Positions 11,260 through 20,911 of a DNA stretch of 64,000 bases are shown here, one piece after another (position 1 is the stretch's first letter; the number at the start of each line of letters is the position of its first letter). The position numbers were made by a program, and so were the translations under genes. The DNA is from Stutzerimonas frequens (GTDB lineage: Bacteria > Pseudomonadota > Gammaproteobacteria > Pseudomonadales > Pseudomonadaceae). The notes under the pieces were generated by a model that saw only the letters and a list, made by a program, of their open reading frames with translations, did not search any database and was not told where the DNA came from. The stretch is taken from contig NZ_JAMOHM010000001.1 in NCBI RefSeq assembly GCF_024448335.1, forward strand, positions 1 through 64,000, written 5' to 3'.

Positions 11260-12096
11260 TCATTCCGGATCGGCAGGTGCGGCACGCGCCCGCACGCGAT
11301 CAGGGAAGAACAGGCGCTGCAGTTCGCTCCCAGGTTGTTCGGCACGCATGAAGGCCTCACCGACCAGAAACGCGTAGACCTGATTGATTTCCATCAGCTC
11401 GACATCCGCACGATTGAGAATGCCGCTCTCGGTAATCACCAGGCGGTCCTTCGGTACCCGCGGCAGCAGGTCCAGCGTGGTTTCAAGGCTGACCTCGAAG
11501 GTATGCAGGTTTCGGTTGTTGATGCCCACCAGCGGAGTATCCAGGTGCAACGCTCGCTCCAGCTCATCGCCGTCGTGCACCTCCACCAGCACATCCAGCC
11601 CCTGCTCCTTGGCGACCGCCGCCAGCTCATGCATGCGTGCGTCGTCCAATGCCGCAACGATCAACAGGATGCAGTCGGCCCCGAGTGCGCGCGCCTCGAC
11701 CACCTGATAGGGGTCGACCATGAAGTCCTTGCGGATCACCGGCAGCGAACAGGCCGCGCGAGCCTGCTGCAGATAACTGTCTGCGCCCTGAAAGAAATCG
11801 ACGTCGGTCAGCACGGAAAGGCAGGTGGCACCGCCTGCCTCATAGCTAGTGGCGATGTCGGCCGGCAGGAATGGCTCTCGAATCACGCCCTTGCTCGGTG
11901 ACGCCTTTTTCACTTCGGCGATCACCGCCGCCTCCTTGCTGCGAACACGCTGCTCCAACGCTGCGGCAAACCCGCGCACCGGATCGGCCAACCTCGCACG
12001 CTGCTCGAGATCGCTCAGTCCAACCTGTCGACTGCGTTCAGCAACCTCCTCGAACTTCCGCGCAATGATCTTTTCCAGCACGGTCGGCACGCTCAT
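11260..12096 (-). CDS. trpC: Indole-3-glycerol phosphate synthase
   Basis: Closes the indole ring in tryptophan synthesis, converting CdRP to indole-3-glycerol phosphate. The 278-residue protein is a monofunctional TIM barrel, not fused to TrpF. Catalytic-site segments are visible: [12 protein letters not shown] (beta1, with Glu and Lys), [12 protein letters not shown] (Lys), [13 protein letters not shown] and VITESGIL. Its ATG overlaps the trpD stop as ATGA. It is the last gene of trpGDC, and transcription ends at the hairpin shared with vfr. Confidence 0.97.
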   Translation of the reverse strand: MSVPTVLEKIIARKFEEVAERSRQVGLSDLEQRARLADPVRGFAAALEQRVRSKEAAVIAEVKKASPSKGVIREPFLPADIATSYEAGGATCLSVLTDVDFFQGADSYLQQARAACSLPVIRKDFMVDPYQVVEARALGADCILLIVAALDDARMHELAAVAKEQGLDVLVEVHDGDELERALHLDTPLVGINNRNLHTFEVSLETTLDLLPRVPKDRLVITESGILNRADVELMEINQVYAFLVGEAFMRAEQPGSELQRLFFPDRVRARAAPADPE

Positions 12097-13139
12097 TTCT
12101 TGTTCTCCTGCTTGAACACTGCGGTGAAGGACACCAGCTCCTCCAGCTTGTCGCGCGCCAGCCCGGTACTAAGCGCATCGTGCGCCATCTCCACGCCTTG
12201 CTTGAGGCTGGTTGCCAGATCTGCGGCATAGAGTGCGGCGCCAGCGTTCAGCACGATCATGTCGGCGGCCTTCTGCCCGTTCTCGCTCTGCCGGCGTCCC
12301 AGCGCATCGCGGATCAAGGTCAGCGAGCCCTGGGCGTCTTCGACGTTGAGGCCGATGAGGCTCTGGCTCTTGATGCCGAAATCCTCCGGCTGAACGTCGT
12401 ACTCGTGAATCTGACCATCCTTCAGTTCGGCCACATGAGTGGGCGCAGCCAGGCTGATCTCGTCCAGGCCGTCCTGCGCATGGACGACCAGGACATGCTT
12501 GCTGCCCAAGCGCAGCAGCACCTCGGCCATCGGTCGGCACAGCGCCTTGCTGAACACCCCGAGTACCTGATGGCGCACACCGGCTGGATTGGCCATTGGC
12601 CCGAGGATATTGAACAGGGTACGCAAACCCAGCTCGCGCCGCGGCCCAGCGGCGTGCTTCATGGCGCCATGGTGGGCCGGCGCAAACATGAAGCCGACAC
12701 CGACTGTATCGACGCTGCGTGCCACTTGCTCCGGGGTGAGGTCGAGATATACCCCAGCCGCCTCGAGCAGATCGGCGCTGCCACTCTTGCCGGATACGGC
12801 GCGGTTGCCGTGCTTGGCCACCTTGCCGCCCGCTGCAGCGACAACGAAGGAAGCCGCCGTCGAGACGTTGAAGATATTCATCCCATCCCCGCCGGTGCCG
12901 CAGGTGTCGACCAGCTTTTCCGTCGCGAAACGCACCGGCTCGGCCAGCTCGCGCATCACCTGCACCGCACCGACAATCTCGTCGATAGTCTCGCTCTTCA
13001 TGCGCATGCCCATGAGGAAGGCGCCGATCTGTGCGTCAGTGCACTGCCCCGTCATGATCTGGCGCATCACTGCCTGCATTTCCTCAGTGGTCAGGTCCAG
13101 CTGACCGACGATGCGGTTGAGGGCTTCCTTGATATCCAT
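12093..13139 (-). CDS. trpD: Anthranilate phosphoribosyltransferase
   Basis: Transfers phosphoribose from PRPP to anthranilate, the second step of tryptophan synthesis. The 348-residue protein shows the PRPP-binding [18 protein letters not shown] motif at about residues 80-97 and [15 protein letters not shown]. Its ATG overlaps the last base of the trpG stop (TGATG), and its stop overlaps trpC (ATGA), so the three genes are translationally coupled. Confidence 0.97.
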   Translation of the reverse strand: MDIKEALNRIVGQLDLTTEEMQAVMRQIMTGQCTDAQIGAFLMGMRMKSETIDEIVGAVQVMRELAEPVRFATEKLVDTCGTGGDGMNIFNVSTAASFVVAAAGGKVAKHGNRAVSGKSGSADLLEAAGVYLDLTPEQVARSVDTVGVGFMFAPAHHGAMKHAAGPRRELGLRTLFNILGPMANPAGVRHQVLGVFSKALCRPMAEVLLRLGSKHVLVVHAQDGLDEISLAAPTHVAELKDGQIHEYDVQPEDFGIKSQSLIGLNVEDAQGSLTLIRDALGRRQSENGQKAADMIVLNAGAALYAADLATSLKQGVEMAHDALSTGLARDKLEELVSFTAVFKQENKK

Positions 13140-13732
13140 CAGCGCATGCCTCCGGTCTGCTTCAGAAAGTTGGCGAACAGTTCATGCCCCTGTTCAGTGA
13201 GGATCGACTCCGGATGGAACTGCACACCTTCGACGTTCATCGTCCGATGCCGCAGCCCCATGATCTCGTCCACCGCCCCATCGTCCAGCTGTGTCCATGC
13301 GGTGACTTCCAGGCAGTCCGGAAGGGTTTCACGCTTGACCACCAGCGAGTGATAGCGGGTGACGTTGAGTGGGTTGTTCAGGCCGGCGAAGACGCCCTGG
13401 TCATGATGGAACACCGGGCTGGTCTTGCCATGCATGGCCTGGCGAGCGCGAATCACATCGCCACCGAACGCCTGACCGATGCTCTGGTGTCCAAGACAGA
13501 CCCCGAGAATCGGCAACTTACCGGCAAAGTGGCGGATCAGTTCCAGCGATACGCCGGCCTCATTCGGTGTACAGGGGCCCGGCGATACGACGATGCGCTC
13601 GGGCTTCAAGGCTTCGATCTCGGCCACGCTAAGTTCGTCGTTGCGTACCACCTTCACCTCGGCGCCTAGCTCGCCCAGGTATTGCACGACGTTGTAGGTA
13701 AAGGAATCGTAGTTATCCAGCATTAGCAGCAT
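13139..13732 (-). CDS. trpG: Anthranilate synthase component II (glutamine amidotransferase)
   Basis: Supplies ammonia from glutamine to TrpE for anthranilate formation. In some bacteria the subunit is shared with p-aminobenzoate synthase. The 197-residue class I amidotransferase has the catalytic Cys in [16 protein letters not shown] and the His-Glu pair in VQFHPESIL. Start at 13732 ([14 protein letters not shown]) has AGGGTGA upstream, and the open frame extends further but without family similarity. It is the first gene of trpGDC, preceded by a leader region with a Trp-containing reading frame. Confidence 0.96.
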   Translation of the reverse strand: MLLMLDNYDSFTYNVVQYLGELGAEVKVVRNDELSVAEIEALKPERIVVSPGPCTPNEAGVSLELIRHFAGKLPILGVCLGHQSIGQAFGGDVIRARQAMHGKTSPVFHHDQGVFAGLNNPLNVTRYHSLVVKRETLPDCLEVTAWTQLDDGAVDEIMGLRHRTMNVEGVQFHPESILTEQGHELFANFLKQTGGMR

Positions 13733-13785
13733 TTGCGTCACCCTAAAGGCTTGAGGCTGATCCAGCGCCCGCCGCGAGCTTCGGA

Positions 13786-13801
13786 CGTCGCGGTAGCGAC
13801 G
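13786..13801 (-). promoter_or_regulatory. Hairpin between the trp leader peptide and trpG
   Basis: On the transcribed strand CGTCGC and GCGACG form a perfect 6-bp stem with a four-base loop, located 61-76 bases after the leader stop and 54 bases before trpG. There is no clear U-tract, so it is only a candidate part of an attenuator. Confidence 0.35.
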
Positions 13802-13861
13802 CGGGAAGCGCTCGAAGGGCAGGCGTGAATGGCTATTTCGGCACGGAGCCAACGATGGGGA

Positions 13862-13930
13862 TCAGGCGCGCCAACGCCACCGGGCATTGGCCTTGAACAG
13901 GCGCATCAGGAGAATACTGCTGAATATCAC
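13862..13930 (-). CDS. Candidate trp leader peptide upstream of trpGDC (attenuation)
   Basis: A 22-codon frame begins with GTG (13928-13930), which has GCGAGG seven bases upstream. It ends ...ARWRWRA then TGA, with two Trp codons close to the stop. A second leader with the same last seven residues, and also 22 codons, precedes trpE. The last 24 bases agree at 22 positions between the two. In P. putida, trpE and trpGDC are reported to be controlled by attenuation, and this layout fits. The exact start is uncertain: ATG codons at 13906 and 13969 are in the same frame. Confidence 0.7.
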   Translation of the reverse strand: MIFSSILLMRLFKANARWRWRA

Positions 13931-13990
13931 GGAAAGGCCTCGCAGGGCGGTCAGCGCAAAGTAGCCCATGCCAGGCCACGATTTCAACGG

Positions 13991-13996
13991 ACTATA
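13991..13996 (-). promoter_or_regulatory. Candidate -10 box of the trpGDC leader promoter
   Basis: On the minus strand a TATAGT lies about 60 bases before the leader GTG. No good -35 box is visible at normal spacing. This gap (13733-14037) holds only the leader frame, hairpin and promoter region, with no larger gene on either strand that I can support. Confidence 0.4.
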
Positions 13997-14037
13997 CCAG
14001 AGCGATACCCGACAGCCATCGACAAGCGATGGCGAAC

Positions 14038-16191
14038 CTAGCTACTCAGGGAGGCAATCGCGTCAGGCAGCTGCGCTGCGCGAACCGGCCGCGCATACAG
14101 GAATCCCTGGGCCTGGCGGCAGCCGAGCCGGCGCAACTCGGCCGCAGTTTCCGCATTTTCCACCCCTTCGGCCAGCGTATTGAGCCCCAGCGACTCGGAC
14201 ATCTGGATAATCGCGGCGACAATGGCATGGCCATCCTCGTTCGCCAGGTCATTGACGAAGGAGCGATCGATTTTCAGCGTGTCCACCGACAGGCGGCGAA
14301 GGTACGCCAGGCAGGAATAGCCGGTGCCGAAGTCATCGATTGCTAGCTTCACACCCAGGCCCTTGAGCCCTGCCAAGGTAACCATCACCTGCTCGGTATT
14401 TTCGACCAGGCTGGATTCGGTCAGCTCCAGCTCGAGGGCCGCCGCAGGCAGGCCGCTCTGCTCCAGCGCAGCGGCTACGGTGTCCACCAGCGATCCCTGG
14501 TGCAGCTGGACCGCCGCGACATTCACTGCGACCTGCGGAACATCGAGCCCTTCGGCACGCCAGCGGGCAGCCTGCAGACAGACTTCCAGAATGATCCACT
14601 TGCCGAGATCGACGATCAGGCCGCTCTGCTCCGCCGCCGGGATGAACCGCCCCGGCGACAGTAGCCCCCACTGCGGGTGCTGCCAGCGAACCAGCGCCTC
14701 CGCACCGACCACCTTGCCGCTGCCGAGATCGAGCTGCAGCTGATACTCAAGTAGCAACTCCTGCCGCTCGATCGCCAAGCGCAGCCCGTTGATCAGCAAG
14801 AGCCGGCCGCGCACCTCCGTATCGAGTTCAGGATTGTAGTAACACCAGGTGCGACGGCCGGCTTCCTTGGCCTTGTACATGGCCATTTCCGCATTGCGCA
14901 GCAGGCAGGTGAAATCCATTCCGTCGTCAGGCCCGACCGCGACCCCGACCGAGATCGAGACCACCATCTGCTGCTTCTGGATCATGAAGGGTTCGCCCAA
15001 CCTCTCCAGCACATGCTGAACCACTGCGGAAGCGCCATCGGCATCTCTCGGGTCCGCCAGCAGCACGACGAACTCATCGCCACCTGCACGAGCTAACACG
15101 GCACTGTCGGGCAGTACCGCCCGCAGTCGGGAGCCGGTGACACACAGCAACTCATCGCCAAACGCGCGTCCAAAGGAGTCGTTCACCATCTTGAAGTGGT
15201 CGATGTCGATGTAGAGCACCGCCACGGCCCCCTTCAGGCTATGGGCCGCTGCGATCGCCTGGCGTGTACGCTCTTCCAGCAGACTGAGGTTGGGCAGTCC
15301 CGTCAGGCTGTCGAAATAGGTGACGTAATCGGCACGCTGCTGTGCCGCCACCCGCTCGTTCATTTCAATGGCCAGACGCTGGTACGGGGCGCGCACGCTG
15401 GAAACGAACACCACCTGGTAGATGAAGCAGTAGGACACGATCTTGTAAGCATGTCCGAGCAGACTGTAGAAGCTGTTCACGCTGGTGTAGGCGGTGAAAC
15501 ACAGCTCGGCGAGGATCGAGATCAGCGTCGCGGCCAGCAAACCGTCGAAATAGGCTGCGTCGCTTTCTGCACGGTTACGCCAGAACAGCCAGGCGGCCAG
15601 CGCGAACAACGCGATCAACAGCCATTCCATGCTGACCTTGAAAGCGGTCAACCCCTGACCTTCGATGAAGGTACGCGGCCACAGCTGCGGCTGGAAAAGC
15701 TGCAGATAGCCCACTAGGGCCACCAGGCCCAGTGCCGATACGAGCAGCACATAGCGTGGCAGGGTCACGCACAGGCGGCAGGCTATGATCAAGAGCGTCA
15801 GCGCGAGCACGAAGCGGGACACCAGCCAGAACGCGATCGCCTTCTCCGGTGACGCAGGCGTCACCCAGAGAGGCATGCCTTGGTAGGAAAGCGTGTGCGC
15901 CATATCGAGCAGCGCGATGGCGAGAAACGAACAGGCCAGCAGTGGGTTGGACAGATGCACCGGTTGCTGACTGTGCCAAGCCACGGCAAACACCAGAATC
16001 GCCACGGTGATGGCGAAGGTTTCCATGACGATGTGCAGGGGCAACGGAAACCAAACCGGACTACCTCTGAAATCCAGCAGGCTCGAGAGCAGGTAGACCA
16101 GCACCAGCAGTCCGGTGAGCGCGACGGTCAGCACTGAAGCCCATAACTGACGCGGTGAATTGGCAGAACCGGAGCTGGGAGTCAGGGGCAT
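14038..16191 (-). CDS. Membrane-bound MASE3-GGDEF-EAL cyclic di-GMP enzyme
   Basis: Predicted to make and/or degrade cyclic di-GMP in response to an unknown signal at the membrane. The 717-residue protein has an N-terminal block of seven or so helices (about residues 15-260) that resembles MASE3, including the AHTLSYQGMPL segment. It is followed by a GGDEF domain with intact RAGGDEF and an EAL domain with EALVRW, ELTESSL, DDFGTGYS and KIDRSF all intact. The inhibitory RxxD site before GGDEF is not visible. Both activities therefore look possible. It stands alone between trpE and the trpG leader, where P. aeruginosa carries its pyocin cluster. Confidence 0.9.
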   Translation of the reverse strand: MPLTPSSGSANSPRQLWASVLTVALTGLLVLVYLLSSLLDFRGSPVWFPLPLHIVMETFAITVAILVFAVAWHSQQPVHLSNPLLACSFLAIALLDMAHTLSYQGMPLWVTPASPEKAIAFWLVSRFVLALTLLIIACRLCVTLPRYVLLVSALGLVALVGYLQLFQPQLWPRTFIEGQGLTAFKVSMEWLLIALFALAAWLFWRNRAESDAAYFDGLLAATLISILAELCFTAYTSVNSFYSLLGHAYKIVSYCFIYQVVFVSSVRAPYQRLAIEMNERVAAQQRADYVTYFDSLTGLPNLSLLEERTRQAIAAAHSLKGAVAVLYIDIDHFKMVNDSFGRAFGDELLCVTGSRLRAVLPDSAVLARAGGDEFVVLLADPRDADGASAVVQHVLERLGEPFMIQKQQMVVSISVGVAVGPDDGMDFTCLLRNAEMAMYKAKEAGRRTWCYYNPELDTEVRGRLLLINGLRLAIERQELLLEYQLQLDLGSGKVVGAEALVRWQHPQWGLLSPGRFIPAAEQSGLIVDLGKWIILEVCLQAARWRAEGLDVPQVAVNVAAVQLHQGSLVDTVAAALEQSGLPAAALELELTESSLVENTEQVMVTLAGLKGLGVKLAIDDFGTGYSCLAYLRRLSVDTLKIDRSFVNDLANEDGHAIVAAIIQMSESLGLNTLAEGVENAETAAELRRLGCRQAQGFLYARPVRAAQLPDAIASLSS

Positions 16192-16337
16192 CGGCAGGTC
16201 GAAGATGGTGGAAGTTGGCAGCCAGGCGCTCTAGCCCGGCGTTCACCGACTATAGGCATAGCCAACTGCCATTACCATACGAAGCACGCGGACTTTAGTC
16301 GCATTTCACCGGATAAGTGAATCGCGCCGCGTCCGGG

Positions 16338-17816
16338 TCAGTCGCTGCCCTTCTCTGCCAACGCCACTGCGCGGAACATGGCGCGTCGCTTGTTCAGCGT
16401 CTCTTCCCACTCCAGCGCCGGCTGCGAGTCGGCGACGATGCCGGCACCGGCCTGTACATGCAGCTCGCCGTCCTTGATCACAGCGGTGCGGATGGCGATG
16501 GCGGTGTCCATGTTGCCGTTCCACGCCAGGTAGCCCACCGCGCCGCCATAGACGCCACGTTTGACCGGCTCCAGCTCGTCGATGATCTCCATGGCACGGA
16601 TCTTCGGTGCGCCGGAGAGCGTGCCCGCCGGCAGGATCGCGCGCAGCGCATCCATCGCCGACAGCGGCGCCTTGAGCTGGCCGGTAACGTTGGAAACGAT
16701 GTGCATGACGTTGGAGTAGCGCTCGATGACCATCTTCTCGGTGACTTTCACCGAGCCGGTTTCGGCGACCCGCCCGACATCGTTGCGACCCAGGTCGATC
16801 AGCATCAGGTGCTCGGCCAGTTCCTTGGTGTCGGACAGCAGGTCCTGCTCCAGCGCCAGGTCGGCCTCCTCGCTGGCGCCGCGCGGACGGGTGCCGGCGA
16901 TCGGCCGCACGGTAACCAGGCCGTCCTCGACGCGCACCAGCACTTCCGGCGACGAGCCGACCACATGGAAGTCGCCGAAGTTGAAGAAGTACATATAGGG
17001 CGTCGGGTTGAAGCAGCGCAACGCGCGGTAGAGATCGATCGGCGCCGCCCTGAACGGGATCGACATGCGCTGGGAAATCACCACCTGCATGCAATCACCG
17101 GCCAGGATGTAATCCTTGATGCGGCAAACCGCCTGCTCGAAATCCTCGCGGCTGAAGCTTGAGCGGAATGCCGGCTCCGCGCCGGGCCCGGCCTCGAAGT
17201 CCAGCCCCAGGCGCGGCACGACCGGCTGGCGCAAGCGCTGGCGCAGCTGTGCCAAGTAGGCCTGGCCCTGCGCGTAGGCGTCCTCGGCGGCCGGGTCGGC
17301 GAGCACGATGCAGTGCAGCTTGCCGGCGAGGTTGTCGAATACCACCACCGCGTCGGAGACCATCAGCAGGATATCCGGCGTACCCAACGGGTCAGGGTTG
17401 GGACAGTTGCCGAGCTTACGCTCGACGTAGCGCACGCTGTCGTAGCCGAAATAGCCCACCAGTCCGCCATTGAAGCGCGGCAGCCCTTCGACCGGCGCAA
17501 CCCGGTAGCGCTGCTTGAAGGCCTCGACGAAGGCCAGCGGGTCCTCGACCTCCAGGCTTTCCGTCTCGATCCCATCGACGGTCACCCGTACCTGATAGCC
17601 GTGAACGCGCAGCACGGTGCGGCAAGGCAGTCCGATGATCGAGTATCGCCCCCACTTCTCACCGCCCTGGACGGATTCGAGCAGATAGGAGTTCGGCGCA
17701 TCGGCCAGTTTCAGGTAGAGCGACAGCGGGGTGTCGAAGTCGGCGAGCGTCTCGAACGACAGGGGGATGCGGTTGTGGCCTTCGTCGGCCAAACGCAGGA
17801 ATTCTTCGCGGGTCAT
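16338..17816 (-). CDS. trpE: Anthranilate synthase component I
   Basis: Converts chorismate and ammonia to anthranilate, the committed step of tryptophan synthesis. The 492-residue length is standard. The N-terminal tryptophan feedback site [18 protein letters not shown] is present, as are the catalytic [22 protein letters not shown] and [16 protein letters not shown] segments. The partner TrpG is encoded 2.6 kb further along, not adjacent, a split known in pseudomonads. A leader peptide frame precedes it, so it is likely attenuated independently of trpGDC. Confidence 0.97.
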   Translation of the reverse strand: MTREEFLRLADEGHNRIPLSFETLADFDTPLSLYLKLADAPNSYLLESVQGGEKWGRYSIIGLPCRTVLRVHGYQVRVTVDGIETESLEVEDPLAFVEAFKQRYRVAPVEGLPRFNGGLVGYFGYDSVRYVERKLGNCPNPDPLGTPDILLMVSDAVVVFDNLAGKLHCIVLADPAAEDAYAQGQAYLAQLRQRLRQPVVPRLGLDFEAGPGAEPAFRSSFSREDFEQAVCRIKDYILAGDCMQVVISQRMSIPFRAAPIDLYRALRCFNPTPYMYFFNFGDFHVVGSSPEVLVRVEDGLVTVRPIAGTRPRGASEEADLALEQDLLSDTKELAEHLMLIDLGRNDVGRVAETGSVKVTEKMVIERYSNVMHIVSNVTGQLKAPLSAMDALRAILPAGTLSGAPKIRAMEIIDELEPVKRGVYGGAVGYLAWNGNMDTAIAIRTAVIKDGELHVQAGAGIVADSQPALEWEETLNKRRAMFRAVALAEKGSD

Positions 17817-17864
17817 GTCAGCCTCGTGGTCTGAGGAGGATTCGATCGAACAACGGCAAACGCA

Positions 17865-17877
17865 CCGGCCGGGCCGG
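17865..17877 (-). promoter_or_regulatory. GC-rich hairpin between the trpE leader and trpE
   Basis: CCGGC and GCCGG form a 5-bp stem with a three-base loop 10 bases after the leader stop codon. A moderately U-rich stretch follows in the transcript. It may be the terminator arm of the trpE attenuator, but the U-tract is interrupted. Confidence 0.4.
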
Positions 17878-17886
17878 CAGGAAGAG

Positions 17887-17955
17887 TCAGGCGCGCCAGC
17901 GCCAACGGGCCAGGGCCTTGATGACGTTCGTCCATTGTTTGCGGCTAATCACCAC
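17887..17955 (-). CDS. Candidate trp leader peptide upstream of trpE (attenuation)
   Basis: A 22-codon frame starts with GTG at 17953-17955 (a second GTG follows directly) and contains three Trp codons: one at position 8 and two in the terminal ARWRWRA. It ends 70 bases before trpE. The last 13 residues resemble the trpG leader ([10 protein letters not shown] against KANARWRWRA). Ribosome stalling at these codons would report charged tRNA-Trp levels. The ribosome site is weak (AAGAGA). Confidence 0.72.
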   Translation of the reverse strand: MVISRKQWTNVIKALARWRWRA

Positions 17956-17994
17956 GAGTTTTTCTCTTGAGGCGGGGCAAAAAAGAGTCGGGCC

Positions 17995-18023
17995 ACACTA
18001 GCGCAGCCCCGAATTCGAAGCAA
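17995..18023 (-). promoter_or_regulatory. Possible promoter for the trpE leader transcript
   Basis: On the minus strand TTGCTT (18018-18023), a 17-base spacer and TAGTGT (17995-18000) overlap the end of gph. Agreement with consensus is three of six in each box, so this is weak. trpE may also be read from the rpe-gph transcript. Confidence 0.3.
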
Positions 18024-18699
18024 CCAGCAGGCGCAGGTCGTCGAGCACCAGATCCGGGCGCTCCTCCTCGATAGGCCGGCCGTGGTTGTAGCCGTAGCTC
18101 AGCCCGACGCAGGGCACACCGGCGGCTTGCGCGGCCCGCACGTCATTGCGTGAATCACCGATGAACAGCGACTCGGCGGGCGTCGCGCCGACCTTGTCCA
18201 TCACCCAGAAGAGCGCTGCCGGATCTGGCTTCTGCTGCGGCAGCGTATCGCCTCCAACCAGCCAGCCGAAGTAACCACCCAGACCCTTCTCCTCCAGCAG
18301 CGGCGCGACGAACTGCGCCGGCTTGTTGGTGATGACCGCCAGTGCCACCTCGTGCGCGGCCAGCCAATCCAGGCACTCACGCACGCCAGGGTAGACGGTG
18401 GTCAAGGCATGGCTGCCGGCATAAGCCTGCATGAACAGCGCCAACGCGGCATCGGCCTCGTCTTCATCGACACCGGCATGCTCGTAGCTACCGGCCAAGG
18501 CGCGACGCACCAGCACCCGCGAACCGTTGCCGACCCAGTCGCGCACGCGGGCCACACCGGCCGGTGGGCGGCCGAGCAGCATCAGCATCTTGTCCACTGC
18601 GGCGGCCAGATCCGGTACCGAGTCCATCAGGGTACCGTCCAGATCGAACATCACCAGCCGCGGCAGCGTGCCGTCGAACAGTTGCTCCAGGCGAGTCAT
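17998..18699 (-). CDS. gph: Phosphoglycolate phosphatase
   Basis: HAD-family hydrolase that removes 2-phosphoglycolate formed by DNA repair or oxygenation. The 233-residue protein has the HAD motif I nucleophile [15 protein letters not shown] near residue 18, motif [11 protein letters not shown] and motif [21 protein letters not shown]. The cap domain type and length match Gph. Its ATG overlaps the rpe stop (ATGA), so the two are coupled, and trpE follows. Confidence 0.94.
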   Translation of the reverse strand: MTRLEQLFDGTLPRLVMFDLDGTLMDSVPDLAAAVDKMLMLLGRPPAGVARVRDWVGNGSRVLVRRALAGSYEHAGVDEDEADAALALFMQAYAGSHALTTVYPGVRECLDWLAAHEVALAVITNKPAQFVAPLLEEKGLGGYFGWLVGGDTLPQQKPDPAALFWVMDKVGATPAESLFIGDSRNDVRAAQAAGVPCVGLSYGYNHGRPIEEERPDLVLDDLRLLVASNSGLR

Positions 18700-19370
18700 G
18701 GGCGGGCCAGCGCCAGCTCGGCGCGCATCTGGTCGATCACCGCCTTGTAGTCCGGCTGGTTGAAGATGGCCGAGCCGGCGACGAAGGTGTCGGCGCCTGC
18801 TGCGGCGATCTCGCGGATGTTCTTCGGATTGACGCCGCCATCGATCTCCAGGCGAATCTCACGGCCGCTGGCGTCGATCAGGGCGCGCGCCTCGCGCAGC
18901 TTGTCCAGCGTGCCGGGAATGAACTTCTGCCCGCCGAAGCCGGGGTTGACGCTCATCAGCAGGACCATGTCGACCTTGTCCATGACGTACTTGAGCACGT
19001 CCAACGGCGTCGCCGGGTTGAACACCAGACCGGCCTTGGCACCGCCGTCCTTGATCAGCTGCAGCGAACGGTCGATGTGCTCCGAGGCTTCCGGATGGAA
19101 GGTGATGTAAGTCGCGCCGGCCTCGAGGAAGTCGCCGATCATGCGATCCACCGGCTTGACCATCAGGTGCACGTCGATGGGCGCGGTGACGCCATGCTTG
19201 CGCAGCGCCGAGCAGACCATCGGGCCGATGGTCAGGTTGGGCACGTAGTGGTTGTCCATCACGTCGAAATGGACGATGTCGGCGCCGGCGGCCAGCACGT
19301 TGTCCACTTCCTCGCCCAGGCGGGCGAAATTGGCGGAAAGAATCGAAGGGGCGATGGCGAACGGCTGCAT
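18696..19370 (-). CDS. rpe: Ribulose-phosphate 3-epimerase
   Basis: Interconverts ribulose-5-phosphate and xylulose-5-phosphate in the pentose phosphate pathway. From the ATG at 19370, which has GAGG six bases upstream, it encodes 224 residues ([15 protein letters not shown]), the usual length. An in-frame ATG 18 bases earlier is less likely. Metal and substrate residues are in [34 protein letters not shown] and [10 protein letters not shown]. The rpe-gph-trpE order is the same as in PAO1 (PA0607-PA0609). Confidence 0.97.
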   Translation of the reverse strand: MQPFAIAPSILSANFARLGEEVDNVLAAGADIVHFDVMDNHYVPNLTIGPMVCSALRKHGVTAPIDVHLMVKPVDRMIGDFLEAGATYITFHPEASEHIDRSLQLIKDGGAKAGLVFNPATPLDVLKYVMDKVDMVLLMSVNPGFGGQKFIPGTLDKLREARALIDASGREIRLEIDGGVNPKNIREIAAAGADTFVAGSAIFNQPDYKAVIDQMRAELALARP

Positions 19371-19473
19371 GACGACCTCGGGTTGCACGGCAAGATGCCG
19401 CGCATTGTACCCGAGGGGTCAGGGTTGCGGCGCGCCTGACATCCGCTCACGAATGCCGGCGCGCCAGGTCGGA

Positions 19474-20754
19474 TCAGGTCAGCTCGTCGAAACACTCGCC
19501 GAGGATGGCCAGGCCGCGCTCGAGCAGCTCGTCCTCGACGGTCAGCGGCACCAGCACGCGCAGCACGTTGTAGTAGGTACCGCAGGACAGCAGGATCAAG
19601 CCCTTCTCCCGCGCCCGGGCGACGATCTGCGACGTCAGCGCCGCGGCCGGTCGCGCCAGGTCGCCATCCTCGAACAGCTCGATGGCGATCATCGCGCCGA
19701 GGCCGCGCACCTCGCCGATCTCCTTGTGCTTGGCCTGGATCGCCTTGAGGCCGGCGGTGAGCTTCTCCGCCACCGCCTTGCAGCGGTCGAGCAAATGCTC
19801 CTCCTCGAAGATTTCCATGACCGCCAGCGCCGCCGCGCAGGACAGCGGGTTGCCGGCATAGGTGCCGCCCAGCCCGCCGGGCGCGATGGCATCCATGATC
19901 TCGGCCTTGCCGCACACGCCGGCGATCGGGAAGCCGCCGCCGACCGACTTGGCGAAGGTGGTCAGGTCGGCGACCACGCCCATCTGCTCCATGGCGAAGA
20001 AGGTGCCGGTGCGCCCGGCGCCGGTCTGCACCTCGTCGGCGATCAGCAGGATGCCGTGCTCGTCGCAGAGCGCGCGCAGGCGGGCCATGAAATCCTTCGG
20101 CGCGACATTGAAGCCGCCCTCGCCCTGCACCGGTTCGACGATGATCGCGGCGATGTCGCGCGGCTCGGCATCGTTCTTGAAGATGCGCTCGATGCTCGCG
20201 ATCGAGTCATCGACGCTGACACCATGGATCGCGCAGGGATACTGCGCACGGAAGATCCCGCCGGGCATCAGGCCCATGCCGGCGGAGTACGGGGCGACCT
20301 TGCCGGTCAGGCCGAGGGTCATCATGGTGCGGCCGTGATAGGCGCCGGTGAAGGCAATCACGCCGGCACGGCCGGTGGCGGCGCGGGCGATCTTCACCGC
20401 GTTCTCCACGGCCTCGGAGCCGGTGGTGACCAGCAGGGTCTTCTTGGCGAAATCACCCGGCACCCGCGCGTTGATCTTCTCGCACAGCTCGACGTACGGC
20501 TCGTAGGCCAGCACCTGGAAGCAGGTGTGGGTGAGTTTGTGCAGCTGGTCTTCCACCGCCTTGACGATCTTCGGATGCAGGTGGCCGGTATTCAGCACGG
20601 CGATGCCGCCGGCGAAATCGATGAACTCGCGGCCCTCCACATCCACCACGCTGCTGTTCTTCGCGTGGTCGGCAAAGATCGGATGGATCTGGCCGACGCC
20701 ACGGGGAACGGCGGCGACACGGCGTTGCATCAGGGATTCGTTGGTCTTGCTCAT
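19474..20754 (-). CDS. gabT: 4-aminobutyrate aminotransferase (GabT/DavT type)
   Basis: PLP enzyme that moves the amino group of GABA, and often 5-aminovalerate, to 2-oxoglutarate. The 426-residue class III transaminase has the PLP lysine in TTFAKSVGGGFPIAGV at about residue 268, the cofactor-binding Asp in LIADEVQTGAGRTG and the phosphate-binding TGSEAVENAVK. It lies in the same direction as gabD and the agt transporter, but a 157-base gap with a palindrome separates it from gabD. GabT and DavT cannot be told apart from sequence by eye. The transporter context fits either substrate. Confidence 0.9.
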   Translation of the reverse strand: MSKTNESLMQRRVAAVPRGVGQIHPIFADHAKNSSVVDVEGREFIDFAGGIAVLNTGHLHPKIVKAVEDQLHKLTHTCFQVLAYEPYVELCEKINARVPGDFAKKTLLVTTGSEAVENAVKIARAATGRAGVIAFTGAYHGRTMMTLGLTGKVAPYSAGMGLMPGGIFRAQYPCAIHGVSVDDSIASIERIFKNDAEPRDIAAIIVEPVQGEGGFNVAPKDFMARLRALCDEHGILLIADEVQTGAGRTGTFFAMEQMGVVADLTTFAKSVGGGFPIAGVCGKAEIMDAIAPGGLGGTYAGNPLSCAAALAVMEIFEEEHLLDRCKAVAEKLTAGLKAIQAKHKEIGEVRGLGAMIAIELFEDGDLARPAAALTSQIVARAREKGLILLSCGTYYNVLRVLVPLTVEDELLERGLAILGECFDELT

Positions 20755-20874
20755 AAGCTCCTCGGTAGCCGCTCATCGTCGGCACGGGTCGGAAAGAACG
20801 CCAGGAAGCGGGCGCGGCAGCATACGATGATCGACTGCCGCACCCTCCGGAGCGTTCGGATTACAGTAAAACTC

Positions 20875-20892
20875 CGTGCATTATTTTGCACG
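20875..20892. repeat. Palindrome between gabD and gabT
   Basis: CGTGCA (20875-20880) and TGCACG (20887-20892) are a perfect 6-bp dyad around an A/T-only six-base centre. It lies 19 bases after the gabD stop and about 120 bases before gabT. It could be an operator for gabT or a hairpin that lowers readthrough. There is no adequate T-tract on the transcribed strand. Confidence 0.5.
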
Positions 20893-20911
20893 CCTGATTT
20901 GAGCCGCTTGG

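Noticed and set aside
13829..14041. Plus-strand 70-codon frame in the gap upstream of trpG
   Set aside because: It overlaps the trp leader, which has the better explanation, and its product has no recognisable feature.
20875..20892. Palindrome read as an NtrC binding site
   Set aside because: NtrC sites have TGCAC and GTGCA half-sites facing inward. Here the order is reversed and the spacing differs, so I list it only as a palindrome.
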